This document shows positions 18,500 to 27,184 of a stretch of DNA of 64,000 nucleotides, in pieces; the stretch's first letter is position 1; the number at the start of each line of letters is the position of its first letter. The notes under the pieces are model-generated. The model saw only the letters and a list, made by a program, of their open reading frames with translations. It was not told the DNA's origin and did no database searches. Position numbers and translations under genes: made by a program. The stretch comes from Microcella indica (GTDB lineage: Bacteria > Actinomycetota > Actinomycetes > Actinomycetales > Microbacteriaceae): assembly GCF_013414345.1 (NCBI RefSeq), contig NZ_CP058670.1, forward strand, positions 744,001-808,000. The letters run 5' to 3'.

Positions 18500-19552
18500 T
18501 TACGGCGAGCTCGGGTGCCGCGGGCCCGACCAGCCCGGTTCGGCGTGCGAGTCCCCCAACGGCGGGCCGGGCGGCGTCGACTCGCTGAGCTCGATCGCGT
18601 CGATGAGCGTCGCGCTGCGCGACGGCTCGGGGGTCAGCGGGTTCATGACGTCGCCCTGCACGCGGTCGAGCAGAGCGCCGAGCATCTCGACGGCGTCGTC
18701 GACGATCTCTGTCGAGCGCTGCTCGGTGCCGTGAAGAAGCCAGCGCGCCACCTCGAGCTCGGCGGCGAACACGGCACGGCGGCCGACCTGGCGGTCGTGC
18801 ATCCCGCGCGCCTGGTGGTAGGCGTCGAGGCCGCTCTCGGCGACGACCGGGTCGCTCGCCCCGAGCAGCCAGAACAGGTCGCGTGCCGGGTCGCCGACCT
18901 GCAGGTGCGACCAGCCGAGCACGCCCGTGACGGTCTCGCCGACGGTGAGGAACGAGGATGCCCCCAGCGAGCCGTTGATGACGGCCGGGGTGAACTGCCA
19001 CAGCGTGGAGTCCTCCGCCGCGGCCTCCCAGCGGGCGAGCAACGCCGCCGGCACGAGCCCGGTCGCCGCGGCGCGATCCATCGTGACGACGGCGTCGCGC
19101 ACGACGTCGGTCGGGCGGCGCTGCGGAAGTCCCACGTCGGCGACGACGCTCGTCGGCAGGCCGTGGATCGCCGCGATCGCGTGACCGATCGACGCGGCGA
19201 TGCCGGGGGTGATGCCCTCGAGGGCGAGCGGCGTGCCGGCCACGAACTCGGAGACGAGGGCGCGGGTTCCGTCGACGGGGGCCTGGCCGAGCATCCGGGG
19301 CACCGCGAAGGGCAGCCGCGACCGTACGCCGTCGCTCAGTGCGCGCAGCGCGACGAGGTCGGCGGACTGCTCGTTCTCGGCGGCCGGTGTGCGCGGAACG
19401 CGAATCACGAGCGAGCGCCCGTCTCGTGTCGACAGCAGTGCGGAGTCGACGTCGCCCCGCCCCTGCGAACCGAGCGCCGCGGCTCCCGCGACCTCGAGCC
19501 CGGGCACGGCGGCCGTCGCGAGCGCGGCTAGAGTGAGGGGCGAACGGGCCAT
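18500..19552 (-). CDS. Aminoglycoside/macrolide phosphotransferase-fold protein with degenerate active site
   Basis: 350 aa. The fold is recognisable: an N-lobe with LVIRVPR where the ATP-binding Lys would be, FVAGTPL in the hinge region and VGDPARDLFWLL near the end. The catalytic loop HGDLxxxN is replaced by NGSLGASSF, and the metal-binding Asp of the usual V(I/L)DW motif is replaced by Gly in VLGWSH. This predicts no phosphotransferase activity. The tail after about residue 300 is Pro/Ser-rich. It converges on adnB and is divergent from nudC. Probably not a resistance enzyme; a binding or regulatory role is inferred. Confidence 0.75.
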   Translation of the reverse strand: MARSPLTLAALATAAVPGLEVAGAAALGSQGRGDVDSALLSTRDGRSLVIRVPRTPAAENEQSADLVALRALSDGVRSRLPFAVPRMLGQAPVDGTRALVSEFVAGTPLALEGITPGIAASIGHAIAAIHGLPTSVVADVGLPQRRPTDVVRDAVVTMDRAAATGLVPAALLARWEAAAEDSTLWQFTPAVINGSLGASSFLTVGETVTGVLGWSHLQVGDPARDLFWLLGASDPVVAESGLDAYHQARGMHDRQVGRRAVFAAELEVARWLLHGTEQRSTEIVDDAVEMLGALLDRVQGDVMNPLTPEPSRSATLIDAIELSESTPPGPPLGDSHAEPGWSGPRHPSSP

Positions 19553-19627
19553 ACCGACAGAGTAGGTCGAGGCGCGTGCTCGACGGCCCGCGCCACGCAG
19601 TGCGCCCGGTCAAGAAGAGGGCTCACC

Positions 19628-20572
19628 ATGCATCGATCACTCACCGCTCAGTTGCCGCTGTCGCGCTACCGCATCGACCGCGACCACCTGACGCGGGAGC
19701 GGCCTCGCCTGTTCGAGGAGCTCGCGGAGGACCCTCGCACGCGCGTCATCGCCCTGTGGCGGGGCGAAGTGCTCATCGCCGACGACGATGAGGCCCCCGC
19801 GCTCGAGTACCTCACGACCGATGCCGTGCCCGCGGGACTGCTGCGCATCTACCTGGGTCGCGCACTCGACGTCGACCCGGCGCTGCCCGCCGGCTCGCCC
19901 ATCGTCGCCGCGGTGTTCGACGACGAGTCCGCGAAGGCGCTCGACGTCGACATCGCCCGCTGGCGCAGCCCGCGCACGCTCGGCCACCGTCTCGGCGATC
20001 GTGACGCCGGCCTCGCGATCGAGGCGCTCGGTATCGCCAACTGGCATGAGACTCACCGGTTCTCGCCGCGCACCGGGCACTCGACCACTCCGGCGAAGGG
20101 CGGCTGGGTGCGCATCGATGATGAGGACGGCATGGAGATGTTCCCCCGCACCGACGCCGCGATCATCGTCGGCATCACCGACGCGCAGGATCGCCTCGTG
20201 CTCGGCAGCAATGCGCTGTGGGAGTCGAACCGTTTCTCGCTCCTGGCAGGGTTCGTCGAGCCGGGGGAGTCGCTCGAGGCCGCCGTCGTGCGCGAGGTGT
20301 TCGAGGAGACGGGCCTGCGCATCGTCGACCCGCAGTACGTCGGCTCGCAGCCGTGGCCGTTCCCCGCCTCGCTCATGCTCGGATTCCGCGCGACGCTCGA
20401 CGCGGACGCCGAGAACCTCCTGCGCCCCGACGGAACCGAGATTCTCGACCTGCGCTGGTTCAGCCGCGACGACCTCGCCGCGGGCCTCGACTCGATCCTG
20501 CTGCCGGGCCGCACCTCGATCGCGCGCGCGATCATCGAGGACTGGTTCGGCGGCCCGCTCGAGGATTCGTGA
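19628..20572 (+). CDS. nudC: NAD(+) diphosphatase NudC (Nudix), zinc ribbon lost
   Basis: 314 aa with AGAGGG upstream of ATG 19628. The Nudix box (GFVEPGES, REVFEETG) is complete, and SQPWPFPASLM downstream is the NudC-specific signature. Known NudC hydrolyses NAD(H) to NMN(H) and AMP and removes NAD caps from RNA. The zinc-binding segment normally has four Cys (CPRC and CxxC). Here it reads FSPRTGH and later RIDDEDG, so all four are missing while the surrounding WH..HRFSPRTG and FPRTDAA text is conserved. The stop overlaps the uvrD2 start by 4 bases. Confidence 0.88.
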   Translation: MHRSLTAQLPLSRYRIDRDHLTRERPRLFEELAEDPRTRVIALWRGEVLIADDDEAPALEYLTTDAVPAGLLRIYLGRALDVDPALPAGSPIVAAVFDDESAKALDVDIARWRSPRTLGHRLGDRDAGLAIEALGIANWHETHRFSPRTGHSTTPAKGGWVRIDDEDGMEMFPRTDAAIIVGITDAQDRLVLGSNALWESNRFSLLAGFVEPGESLEAAVVREVFEETGLRIVDPQYVGSQPWPFPASLMLGFRATLDADAENLLRPDGTEILDLRWFSRDDLAAGLDSILLPGRTSIARAIIEDWFGGPLEDS

Positions 20573-22305
20573 GCGATCCCGACCGGCTGCTCGCGGGTCT
20601 CGACGAGCGGCAGAAGGAGGTCGCCGAGACGCTGCGCGGACCGCTGTGCGTGCTCGCCGGTGCGGGCACGGGCAAGACGCGCGCGATCACGCACCGCATC
20701 GCATACGGCGTCGCGACGGGCACCTACGACCCGCAGCGCGTCATGGCGCTCACCTTCACCACGCGCGCGGCGGGTGAGCTGCTGGGCCGCCTGCGCGCCC
20801 TGGGGGCGGATGGCGTGCAAGCACGCACCTTCCACTCCGCGGCCCTGCGTCAGCTGCACTACTTCTGGCCCGTCGTGGCGGGCGGCAGCCCGCCGCGCAT
20901 CCTCGACGGCAAGGGGGCCCTCATCGGCCATGCCGCGAGTGCGCTCAAGCTGCGCCTGGATACGGCGGCGCTGCGGGACACCGCCGCCGAGATCGAGTGG
21001 CGCAAGGTCTCGCGCCTGCGGCTCGAGGAGTACGCGCGCGTCGCCCACTCGCGCGCGCTCCCCGCGCAGCTGAGCGTCGACGCGATGGTCGCCCTGCACC
21101 AGCGCTATGAGGACCTCAAGGACGAGCGCAAGCAGATCGACTTCGAGGATGTGCTGCTCGCGACGGCGGGCATGATCGAGAACGAGCCGCGCGTCGCCGA
21201 GCAGGTGCGCGAGCAGTACCGCTTCTTCGTCGTCGACGAGTACCAGGATGTCTCGCCGCTGCAGCACGACCTGCTCGCCCTGTGGCTCGGCGGACGGCGC
21301 GAGCTGTGCGTCGTCGGCGATGCCTCCCAGACGATCTACTCCTTCGCGGGTGCGACGAGCGACTACCTCGTGCGCTTCGGCAGCGAGTACCCGGAGGCGC
21401 GCGTCGTGCGGCTCGAAGACAACTACCGGTCGAGCGCGCCCATCGTCACGCTCGCCAACCGGCTCATGCGCGGCCGCCCTGGAGCCCTCACGCTGCACGC
21501 CGCCACGGAGGGCGGGCAGTCGGGCCCGACGCCGCGCGTGAGCGCCCACGTCGACGACGCAGCGGAGGCGGCGAGCATCGCGCAGTCGATCGCGCAGCGC
21601 ATCGCCGACGGCACTCCGCCGGAGTCGATCGCCGTGCTGTACCGCATCAACACGCAGTCGATCGCGCTCGAGGCGGCCCTGCGGCGCTTCGAGGTGCCCG
21701 TGCAGTCGCGCGCCAACAGCCGATTCTTCGACCAGCAGGAGGTCAAGCAGGCGATTCTGCTGCTGCGCGGCGCGTCGATCTCGATCGTCGACGAGCCCCT
21801 GTTCAAGAGCGTGAGCGACGTGCTGCGCGGTCTCGGCTGGCGGCAGGACCCGCCGGAGGGCGGCGGTGCCGAGCGGGTCGCGTGGGAGAGCCTCAACGCC
21901 CTTCTCGGTCTCGCGGAGGAGGCGCCGCCGGGCACGACCCTCGCCGACTTCGCGCGCGAGCTGCAGCGTCGCCAGCAGCAGCAGCACGAGCCGACGCGCC
22001 AGGCGGTGACCCTGTCCACCCTGCACGCGGCGAAGGGACTCGAGTGGGACGCCGTGTACATCGCCGGGCTCAGCGAGGGGCTCGTGCCGATCACGTTCGC
22101 GCAGGGGCTCGAGGCGGTCGACGAGGAGCGTCGACTGCTGTACGTGGGCATCACGCGCGCCCGGCGGGCCCTCGAGCTCTCGTGGAGCAAGCGAGCCTCG
22201 AGCGCCCGAGCAGAGCGTGCCCCGAGCCGCTTCCTCGACGAGGTGCGGGCTCCCGCGGCGCCGAGCGGCGCCGGCGTCAGCGCGTCCCGCTCGCGGGCGC
22301 GCTGA
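20569..22305 (+). CDS. uvrD2: UvrD/PcrA-family DNA helicase (UvrD2-like, without HRDC)
   Basis: 578 aa from GTG 20569. SF1A motifs: LAGAGTGKTRA, LTFTTRAAGEL, VVDEYQDVSPLQ, VGDASQTIYSFAGA, VRLEDNYRS, LHAAKGLEWDAVYIAG and LLYVGITRARRAL. The 4-base overlap with nudC repeats the mycobacterial nudC-uvrD2 arrangement. M. tuberculosis UvrD2 is about 700 aa with a C-terminal HRDC domain. This protein ends about 50 residues after motif VI in a basic Ser/Ala/Arg tail, so that domain is absent. Likely unwinds 3'-tailed DNA in repair. Confidence 0.85.
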   Translation: MSDPDRLLAGLDERQKEVAETLRGPLCVLAGAGTGKTRAITHRIAYGVATGTYDPQRVMALTFTTRAAGELLGRLRALGADGVQARTFHSAALRQLHYFWPVVAGGSPPRILDGKGALIGHAASALKLRLDTAALRDTAAEIEWRKVSRLRLEEYARVAHSRALPAQLSVDAMVALHQRYEDLKDERKQIDFEDVLLATAGMIENEPRVAEQVREQYRFFVVDEYQDVSPLQHDLLALWLGGRRELCVVGDASQTIYSFAGATSDYLVRFGSEYPEARVVRLEDNYRSSAPIVTLANRLMRGRPGALTLHAATEGGQSGPTPRVSAHVDDAAEAASIAQSIAQRIADGTPPESIAVLYRINTQSIALEAALRRFEVPVQSRANSRFFDQQEVKQAILLLRGASISIVDEPLFKSVSDVLRGLGWRQDPPEGGGAERVAWESLNALLGLAEEAPPGTTLADFARELQRRQQQQHEPTRQAVTLSTLHAAKGLEWDAVYIAGLSEGLVPITFAQGLEAVDEERRLLYVGITRARRALELSWSKRASSARAERAPSRFLDEVRAPAAPSGAGVSASRSRAR

Positions 22306-23098
22306 GCTCGAGCCCGCGGCATCCGCATCGCGCTGAGGCGGCCCACTGCGTGACGGTGCGCGAGTCGTCGGCGACATCGAGGCGGATGCTCGTGCCGCTC
22401 GTTCCCCGCCCGGCCGCGAGCTCGCGCAGCATCGTGAGCGCCTCGAGCGCCGCGAGCGTCGCGGTGAGGCCCGACTCCGCGGCCGCCCGTCGACCCCACA
22501 GCTGACTGCCGATGGCGAGCCACGCGGGGTCGGCGTCCGCGCGCTGCTGCTCGAGGCACGCGAGGCACGGGCTCACGCCGGGCACGACGAGCGGGCCGAT
22601 CGTGACGGCGCGCTCGCCGAACACGATCGGAAGATGCGGAATGTCGCGCCGCAGCCACGTCAGGTGCTCGAGCGGGTCGGCGACGTGATGGCTCACGAGC
22701 ACGGCGGCCTGCGCCGCGGGCGCGCGCGCGGTACCGCTCGCGGGGCCGTCGACGATCGTGCACCCGGCCTCGGCGAGCACACGGCCGATGCTTGCTCGAC
22801 CGTCGACCGCGCCGCGCACGGCGACGCGCTCCGGGGGCTCGGTGATCGCGCGCGAGCCGCGCAGGAGTGCAGGCTCGAGGCGCTGCAGGAGCTCGTCGAC
22901 CCGCGCGGGCCGTACCCCCGCGGCGGTGGCAGAGCGGTCGAGAGCGGTGCGCGTGGCTCCCGTCGCGAGCGTCGCGATGATGCGCGCATCCCCGTCGTCG
23001 ACCTCGTCGAGCACGACGGCGACGGGGTCGACGCCGATCTGCAGACTGAAGGGCGAGCGCCACACGAGGGGACGGGAGGGGTCGAGTCGCAGGATCAT
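22277..23098 (-). CDS. ThiF/TOMM-cyclodehydratase-like protein (Rv3196 type)
   Basis: 273 aa if started at ATG 23098 (MILRLDPSRPLVW, the family's usual opening); in-frame ATGs at 23107 and 23155 are alternatives. The centre resembles the ThiF/ocin-ThiF precursor-binding proteins: VSHHVADPLEHLTWLRRDIPHLPIVF in two stretches, then VPGVSPCLACLEQQR and DPAWLAIGSQLWG. The C-terminus has a CGC motif. No intact E1 ATP-binding site (GxGxxG...DxD) is visible. It ends 29 bp inside uvrD2 on the opposite strand. No peptide precursor or dehydrogenase gene is nearby, so a natural-product role is doubtful. Confidence 0.65.
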   Translation of the reverse strand: MILRLDPSRPLVWRSPFSLQIGVDPVAVVLDEVDDGDARIIATLATGATRTALDRSATAAGVRPARVDELLQRLEPALLRGSRAITEPPERVAVRGAVDGRASIGRVLAEAGCTIVDGPASGTARAPAAQAAVLVSHHVADPLEHLTWLRRDIPHLPIVFGERAVTIGPLVVPGVSPCLACLEQQRADADPAWLAIGSQLWGRRAAAESGLTATLAALEALTMLRELAAGRGTSGTSIRLDVADDSRTVTQWAASARCGCRGLELSAPASGTR

Positions 23099-23166
23099 GC
23101 CGCACATGATGCGCGCGCGGCTGATCGCGCTGCGGCAACTCTGCACAGCCCGCACTCGCCGAGGAG

Positions 23167-24585
23167 CTAGGCCCGGGGAGAGTCCTCGTCATCGTCGGGG
23201 CCGCTCGGCTCCTCGCCGGAGGCGCCCTCGCCTGGACTGCCCTCGACCGGACGATCGCTGCTGTCGTCGGCGAGCAGGTCGCTCAGCGCGCGGTCGACGT
23301 CGTCGGGCTCGGCGCTCTCGCCCGTGAGGCTCGCGATGACGCGCTGCGGGTCGTCGATGTCGTCGCTCGAGGGCAGCAGGTCGGGGTGCGCCCACAGCTC
23401 ATCGCGGCGCGTCGCGCCCACGGCGTCGGTGATCGCCTGCCAGAAGGCCGCGGCCTCCCGCAGTCGGCGCGGGCGCAGCTCGAGGCCCACCAGGGTCGCG
23501 AAGGCGCGCTCGGCCGGTCCGCCGGAAGCGCGGCGGCGTCGCACGGTCTCGGCGACCGCATCGGCGCGGGGGATGCGGGTCGTCGCGTGCGCGGTGACGA
23601 CATCGACCCAGCCTTCGATGAGGGCGAGGGTGGACTCGAGGCGGGCGAGGGCGGCGAGCTGAGCATCCGACTTCGGCGGGATGAGCGCGCCGCTCGTGAG
23701 CGCCTCCCGCAGGCTCTCCGGGTTCGCGGGGTCGAATTCGGCCGCAAGCGACTCGATGCGCTCGGTGTCGATGCGGATGCCCCGGGCATACTCGGTGATG
23801 GCGCTGATGAGGTGCTGCCGCAGCCATCGGGCGTGGCGGAAGAGGCGGGCGTGCGCGAGTTCGCGCACCGCGAGGTAGAGCTGCACCTGGTCGTGGGGAA
23901 TGTCGAGGTCGGCGCCGAACGCGGCGACGTTCTGCGGCAGGAGGGAGGCTTGCACGTCGTGCTCCTCGCGCCCCGGGAGGAGGGGGATGCCGATGTCGCC
24001 GCCCGAGACGACCTCGGCCGATAGCTGGCCGACCACGTGCCCGAGCTGGAGGGCGAAGAGCGTGCCGCCGAGCGAGCGCATCATCTGGCCCGCGTTCTCG
24101 ACCATGCTCTTGAGCTCCTCCGGCACCTGATCATCGAGCACCTCGGTGAGCGAGTCGGCGATCGAGAGCGCGACGGGCTCGGCGAGCTGCGTCCACACCG
24201 GCAGGGTCAGCCGAGCCCAGTCGGCGCGCGTCGTGAGGCTCGGCTCGCTCGTGAGCTGCGTGATGCTCGTGGCCTCGTCGAGCCACAGCGCGGCGAGGTG
24301 CAGCGCCTGGCGCAGCTCGTCGAGCTGGGTCTGGTTGGGCCGCAGCGAGCCCTCGGCGGCGATGCGGCCGGCCTCGTCGCGCGCGAGCTGCCAGTTGATG
24401 CCCTCGCCGGTCGAGTTCATGGCCTGCTGCAGCTGGCCCATGAGGCGCGCGACCATGAGCGGGTCGGTCGGCAGCCCTGCGGCACCCGCGAGCTTCGAAG
24501 GGTCGATATCGCCCTCGCCCGCGAGGAATTTGCGCATCATCTCGCGGAACTCGTCCTCCGCACCGCCTAGGGGATCCTCAGCCAT
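23167..24585 (-). CDS. Zinc-dependent metalloprotease-like protein (DUF2342, zincin_2)
   Basis: 472 aa from ATG 24585 (MAEDPLGGAEDEFREMM). The frame stays open far upstream, but that part is the shadow of the divergent protease gene. The family's metal motif ExxH-x-RLFxHxxWL is present as RELAHARLFRHARWL. The preceding LGHVVGQLSAEVVSGGDIGIPL segment is also typical. The actinobacterial family (Rv3195 type) is annotated as zincin-like or F420-associated, with no demonstrated substrate. The tail is acidic Ser/Glu/Asp-rich. Divergent from the PDZ-Lon protease, as in mycobacteria. Confidence 0.85.
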   Translation of the reverse strand: MAEDPLGGAEDEFREMMRKFLAGEGDIDPSKLAGAAGLPTDPLMVARLMGQLQQAMNSTGEGINWQLARDEAGRIAAEGSLRPNQTQLDELRQALHLAALWLDEATSITQLTSEPSLTTRADWARLTLPVWTQLAEPVALSIADSLTEVLDDQVPEELKSMVENAGQMMRSLGGTLFALQLGHVVGQLSAEVVSGGDIGIPLLPGREEHDVQASLLPQNVAAFGADLDIPHDQVQLYLAVRELAHARLFRHARWLRQHLISAITEYARGIRIDTERIESLAAEFDPANPESLREALTSGALIPPKSDAQLAALARLESTLALIEGWVDVVTAHATTRIPRADAVAETVRRRRASGGPAERAFATLVGLELRPRRLREAAAFWQAITDAVGATRRDELWAHPDLLPSSDDIDDPQRVIASLTGESAEPDDVDRALSDLLADDSSDRPVEGSPGEGASGEEPSGPDDDEDSPRA

Positions 24586-24690
24586 GGCCCCTACGCTAGT
24601 GCGAGTGTCTGGCGCCGACCGATCAGGTTCGCGCCGGGCGGAATGACCCGGCAGTCTGCCGTGGATCGGCACGGTGAGAAGAGGGTGCGG

Positions 24691-25803
24691 GTGAGTCTGT
24701 TCAGTGAGGAAGCGGCAACCGCCGAGTTCGAGGCGCGGTCGCGGGGCCGCCGGGTCGGTTGGACTCTCCTGGCTCTCACGCTGTTCGGCGTCGTCGCCCT
24801 CGCGATCCTGCCCTCGCCGTACGTGATCGAACGGCCGGGGCCGGTGTTCGACACGCTCGATGCCGTCTCGGTCGATGGCGAGGACGTACCGCTCATCGAC
24901 ATTCCCACCGAGCCCACCTACGACACTCCCGGCTCGCTCGCCCTCCTTACGGTCAACGTCGTCGGCAATCGTGACAGCCGCCCCTCCTGGTTCGACGTGC
25001 TGCAGGCGTGGATCGACCCGACGCAGGCCGTCGTGCCGGTCGACTCGGTCTTTCCGGAGGGCGTGTCGACGGAGGATCGCCGTGAGCAGTCCCGGGTCGA
25101 CATGCAGAACTCTCAGCGCGAGGCCGTGGCCGCCGCATTGCGTGCCCTCGGCGAGCCGTACGAGAGCTCCCTCGTCGTCGTCGAGTCGATGCAGGCCGGG
25201 CCGGCGGAGGGCGTGCTCGAGCCCGACGACGTGATCGTGTCGGTCAACGGCACGGCTGTGCGCGATGTCACGGCTCTGCGCGAGCTCATCAGCGTGAACG
25301 GCACGGGCGGCCCCGCGGAATTCCTCATCGTGCGCGGAGGAGCCGAGCAGACGGCGCTCATCACACCCGTCCTCAGCGACGGTCAGGATCGCGTGCCGAT
25401 CATCGGCGTGCTCGTCGCGGGCGAGTACGAGTTCCCCTTCGAGGTGGAGATCGAGCTCAGCAACGTGGGCGGCCCGAGCGCGGGCATGATGTTCGCCCTC
25501 GGCATCGTCGACAAGCTCACGCCGGGTTCGCTCGCGGGCGGCGCCGAGGTCGCCGGCACGGGCACGATCGCGGCGGATGGCGCGGTCGGCCCGATCGGGG
25601 GCATCCAGCAGAAGATGCACGGCGCGGTCGACTTCGGGGCCGACTGGTTCCTCGCCCCCTCGGCGAACTGCGACGAGGTTGTGGGCGCGGTGCCCGACGG
25701 GCTCGAGGTGTTCTCGGTCGCGAGCCTGGACGAGGCGATCGTCGTGCTGCAGACGATCGCCGACGAGGGCGACCTCGACGCTCTGCCGCGCTGCGGCGCG
25801 TGA
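24691..25803 (+). CDS. Membrane-anchored PDZ plus Lon-type (S16) serine protease
   Basis: 370 aa from GTG 24691, which has GAAGAGG at a good distance; an ATG 48 bp upstream is less well placed. One N-terminal membrane anchor (about 20-45), a PDZ-like domain (around VEPDDVIVSVNG) and a C-terminal Lon proteolytic domain with the Ser-Lys dyad: Ser in GGPSAGMMFALG and Lys in GGIQQKM. Family: YlbL/Rv3194c secreted proteases. The active site is outside the membrane. Divergent from the DUF2342 gene. Confidence 0.88.
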   Translation: MSLFSEEAATAEFEARSRGRRVGWTLLALTLFGVVALAILPSPYVIERPGPVFDTLDAVSVDGEDVPLIDIPTEPTYDTPGSLALLTVNVVGNRDSRPSWFDVLQAWIDPTQAVVPVDSVFPEGVSTEDRREQSRVDMQNSQREAVAAALRALGEPYESSLVVVESMQAGPAEGVLEPDDVIVSVNGTAVRDVTALRELISVNGTGGPAEFLIVRGGAEQTALITPVLSDGQDRVPIIGVLVAGEYEFPFEVEIELSNVGGPSAGMMFALGIVDKLTPGSLAGGAEVAGTGTIAADGAVGPIGGIQQKMHGAVDFGADWFLAPSANCDEVVGAVPDGLEVFSVASLDEAIVVLQTIADEGDLDALPRCGA

Positions 25804-25810
25804 GCCCGCC

Positions 25811-27154
25811 CTACTTGTAGACGGTCGGCAGCGCCGGGTCGCCGTCGCCCAGGCGCATCGCCTCGGCGGGCAGCTCGGCCACGGCGGCCGCGCAGTAGGC
25901 GCGCGCGAGCCGCACCCCCTCCTGGCCCATCCAGCGGGCATCCGCCTCGCCGTCGGTCACGAGAGGCACGGTGAGCGAGCGGATGCTCGCCCCGCCCTCG
26001 CCGTCGACCCCGCTGTTCGTGGCTCCGCCGTCGGGCAGGCCGTCCCTCGTGTCGTCGATGATGACGTGCTCGGCGACCGCGCGACCGCGGCCGTCGATCA
26101 GGCGCTCACCGCGCTTCGTGCCCCCGCGCGAGACCTTGCCGGGGGAGGCCTTCGCGACGGGCTGCCAGTCCCCACCCTCCTGCGACTGATGGGCTACCAG
26201 CTTGTAGACGAGGCCGGCGGCGGGCGCGCCCGAGCCGGTCACGACGGACGTGCCGACGCCGAAGCTGTCGACGGGAGCGCCGCGCAGGCCCGCGATCGTG
26301 TGCTCGGTGAGGTCGCTCGTGACGGTGATGCGCGTGCCCGTCGCCCCGAGGGAGTCGAGCTGGGCCCGCACCTCCCGCACGAGAGAGGGCAGGTCGCCCG
26401 AGTCGAGGCGCACGGCGCCGAGCTCGGTGCCGGCGACGCGCACGGCGGTCTCGACGCCGCGCTCGACGTCGAAGGTGTCGACGAGGAGCGTCGTGCCCGT
26501 GCCGAGGGTCTCCACCTGGGCGCGGAACGCGTCTTCCTCGCTGTCGTGCAGGAGCGTGAACGAGTGCGCGGCCGTGCCCATCGTCGGCACACCCCAGCGA
26601 CGCCCGGCCTCGAGGTTCGAGCTCGCGTCGAACCCCGCGATATGGGCGGCCCGCGCCGCGGCGACCGCGGAGGCCTCGCTCGTGCGGCGCGACCCCATCT
26701 CGGCGAGCGGCCGGCCGTCGGAGGCCGCGACCATGCGAGCGGCCGCGCTCGCCACCGCGCTGTCGTAGTTGAGCGTGCTGAGCACGAGCGTCTCGAGCAC
26801 GACCGCTTCGGCGAAGGTGCCGGTGACGGTCAGCAGCGGCGAGCCGGGCACGTACACCTCGCCCTCGCGGTAGCCCGTGATCGATCCGGCGAAGCGGTAG
26901 TCGGCGAGCCACTCGAGCGTCGTCTCGCTCACGACCCGCTCACGGGCCAGCCAGGCGAGATCGTCGGCATCGAAGCGGAAGTCGGCGAGAGCATCCAGCA
27001 GTCGCCCCTGCCCGGCGACGACGCCGAATCGGCGCCCGACGGGCAGTCGGCGCGCGAACACCTCGAACACGCACGGGCGCAGGCCGCGGCCCGAGTGCAG
27101 GGCCGCATCGATCATGGTGAGTTCGTAGCGGTCGGTCAGCAGCGAGGTCGTCAC
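25811..27154 (-). CDS. pncB: Nicotinate phosphoribosyltransferase
   Basis: 447 aa, GTG start. Motifs: TDRYELTM at the N-terminus, EMGSRRTSE, the catalytic-His region GTAAHSFTLLHDSEEDAF, LLVDTFDVERGV and VRLDSGDL. It converts nicotinate, PRPP and ATP to nicotinate mononucleotide in NAD salvage. Full length. It converges on the protease gene with 7 bp between stops and is divergent from the photolyase gene with 30 bp between starts. Confidence 0.92.
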   Translation of the reverse strand: MTTSLLTDRYELTMIDAALHSGRGLRPCVFEVFARRLPVGRRFGVVAGQGRLLDALADFRFDADDLAWLARERVVSETTLEWLADYRFAGSITGYREGEVYVPGSPLLTVTGTFAEAVVLETLVLSTLNYDSAVASAAARMVAASDGRPLAEMGSRRTSEASAVAAARAAHIAGFDASSNLEAGRRWGVPTMGTAAHSFTLLHDSEEDAFRAQVETLGTGTTLLVDTFDVERGVETAVRVAGTELGAVRLDSGDLPSLVREVRAQLDSLGATGTRITVTSDLTEHTIAGLRGAPVDSFGVGTSVVTGSGAPAAGLVYKLVAHQSQEGGDWQPVAKASPGKVSRGGTKRGERLIDGRGRAVAEHVIIDDTRDGLPDGGATNSGVDGEGGASIRSLTVPLVTDGEADARWMGQEGVRLARAYCAAAVAELPAEAMRLGDGDPALPTVYK

Positions 27155-27184
27155 GCGCCCAGACTACGTCCGTAGCCTGTCGGC

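Noticed and set aside
18500-19552. Macrolide or aminoglycoside resistance gene
   Set aside because: Catalytic HGD and the metal-binding Asp are absent, so phosphorylation of a drug is unlikely.
24586-25941. Apparent 452-residue N-terminal extension of the DUF2342 protein
   Set aside because: Antisense to the PDZ-Lon protease; the family starts at MAEDPLGG, 24585.
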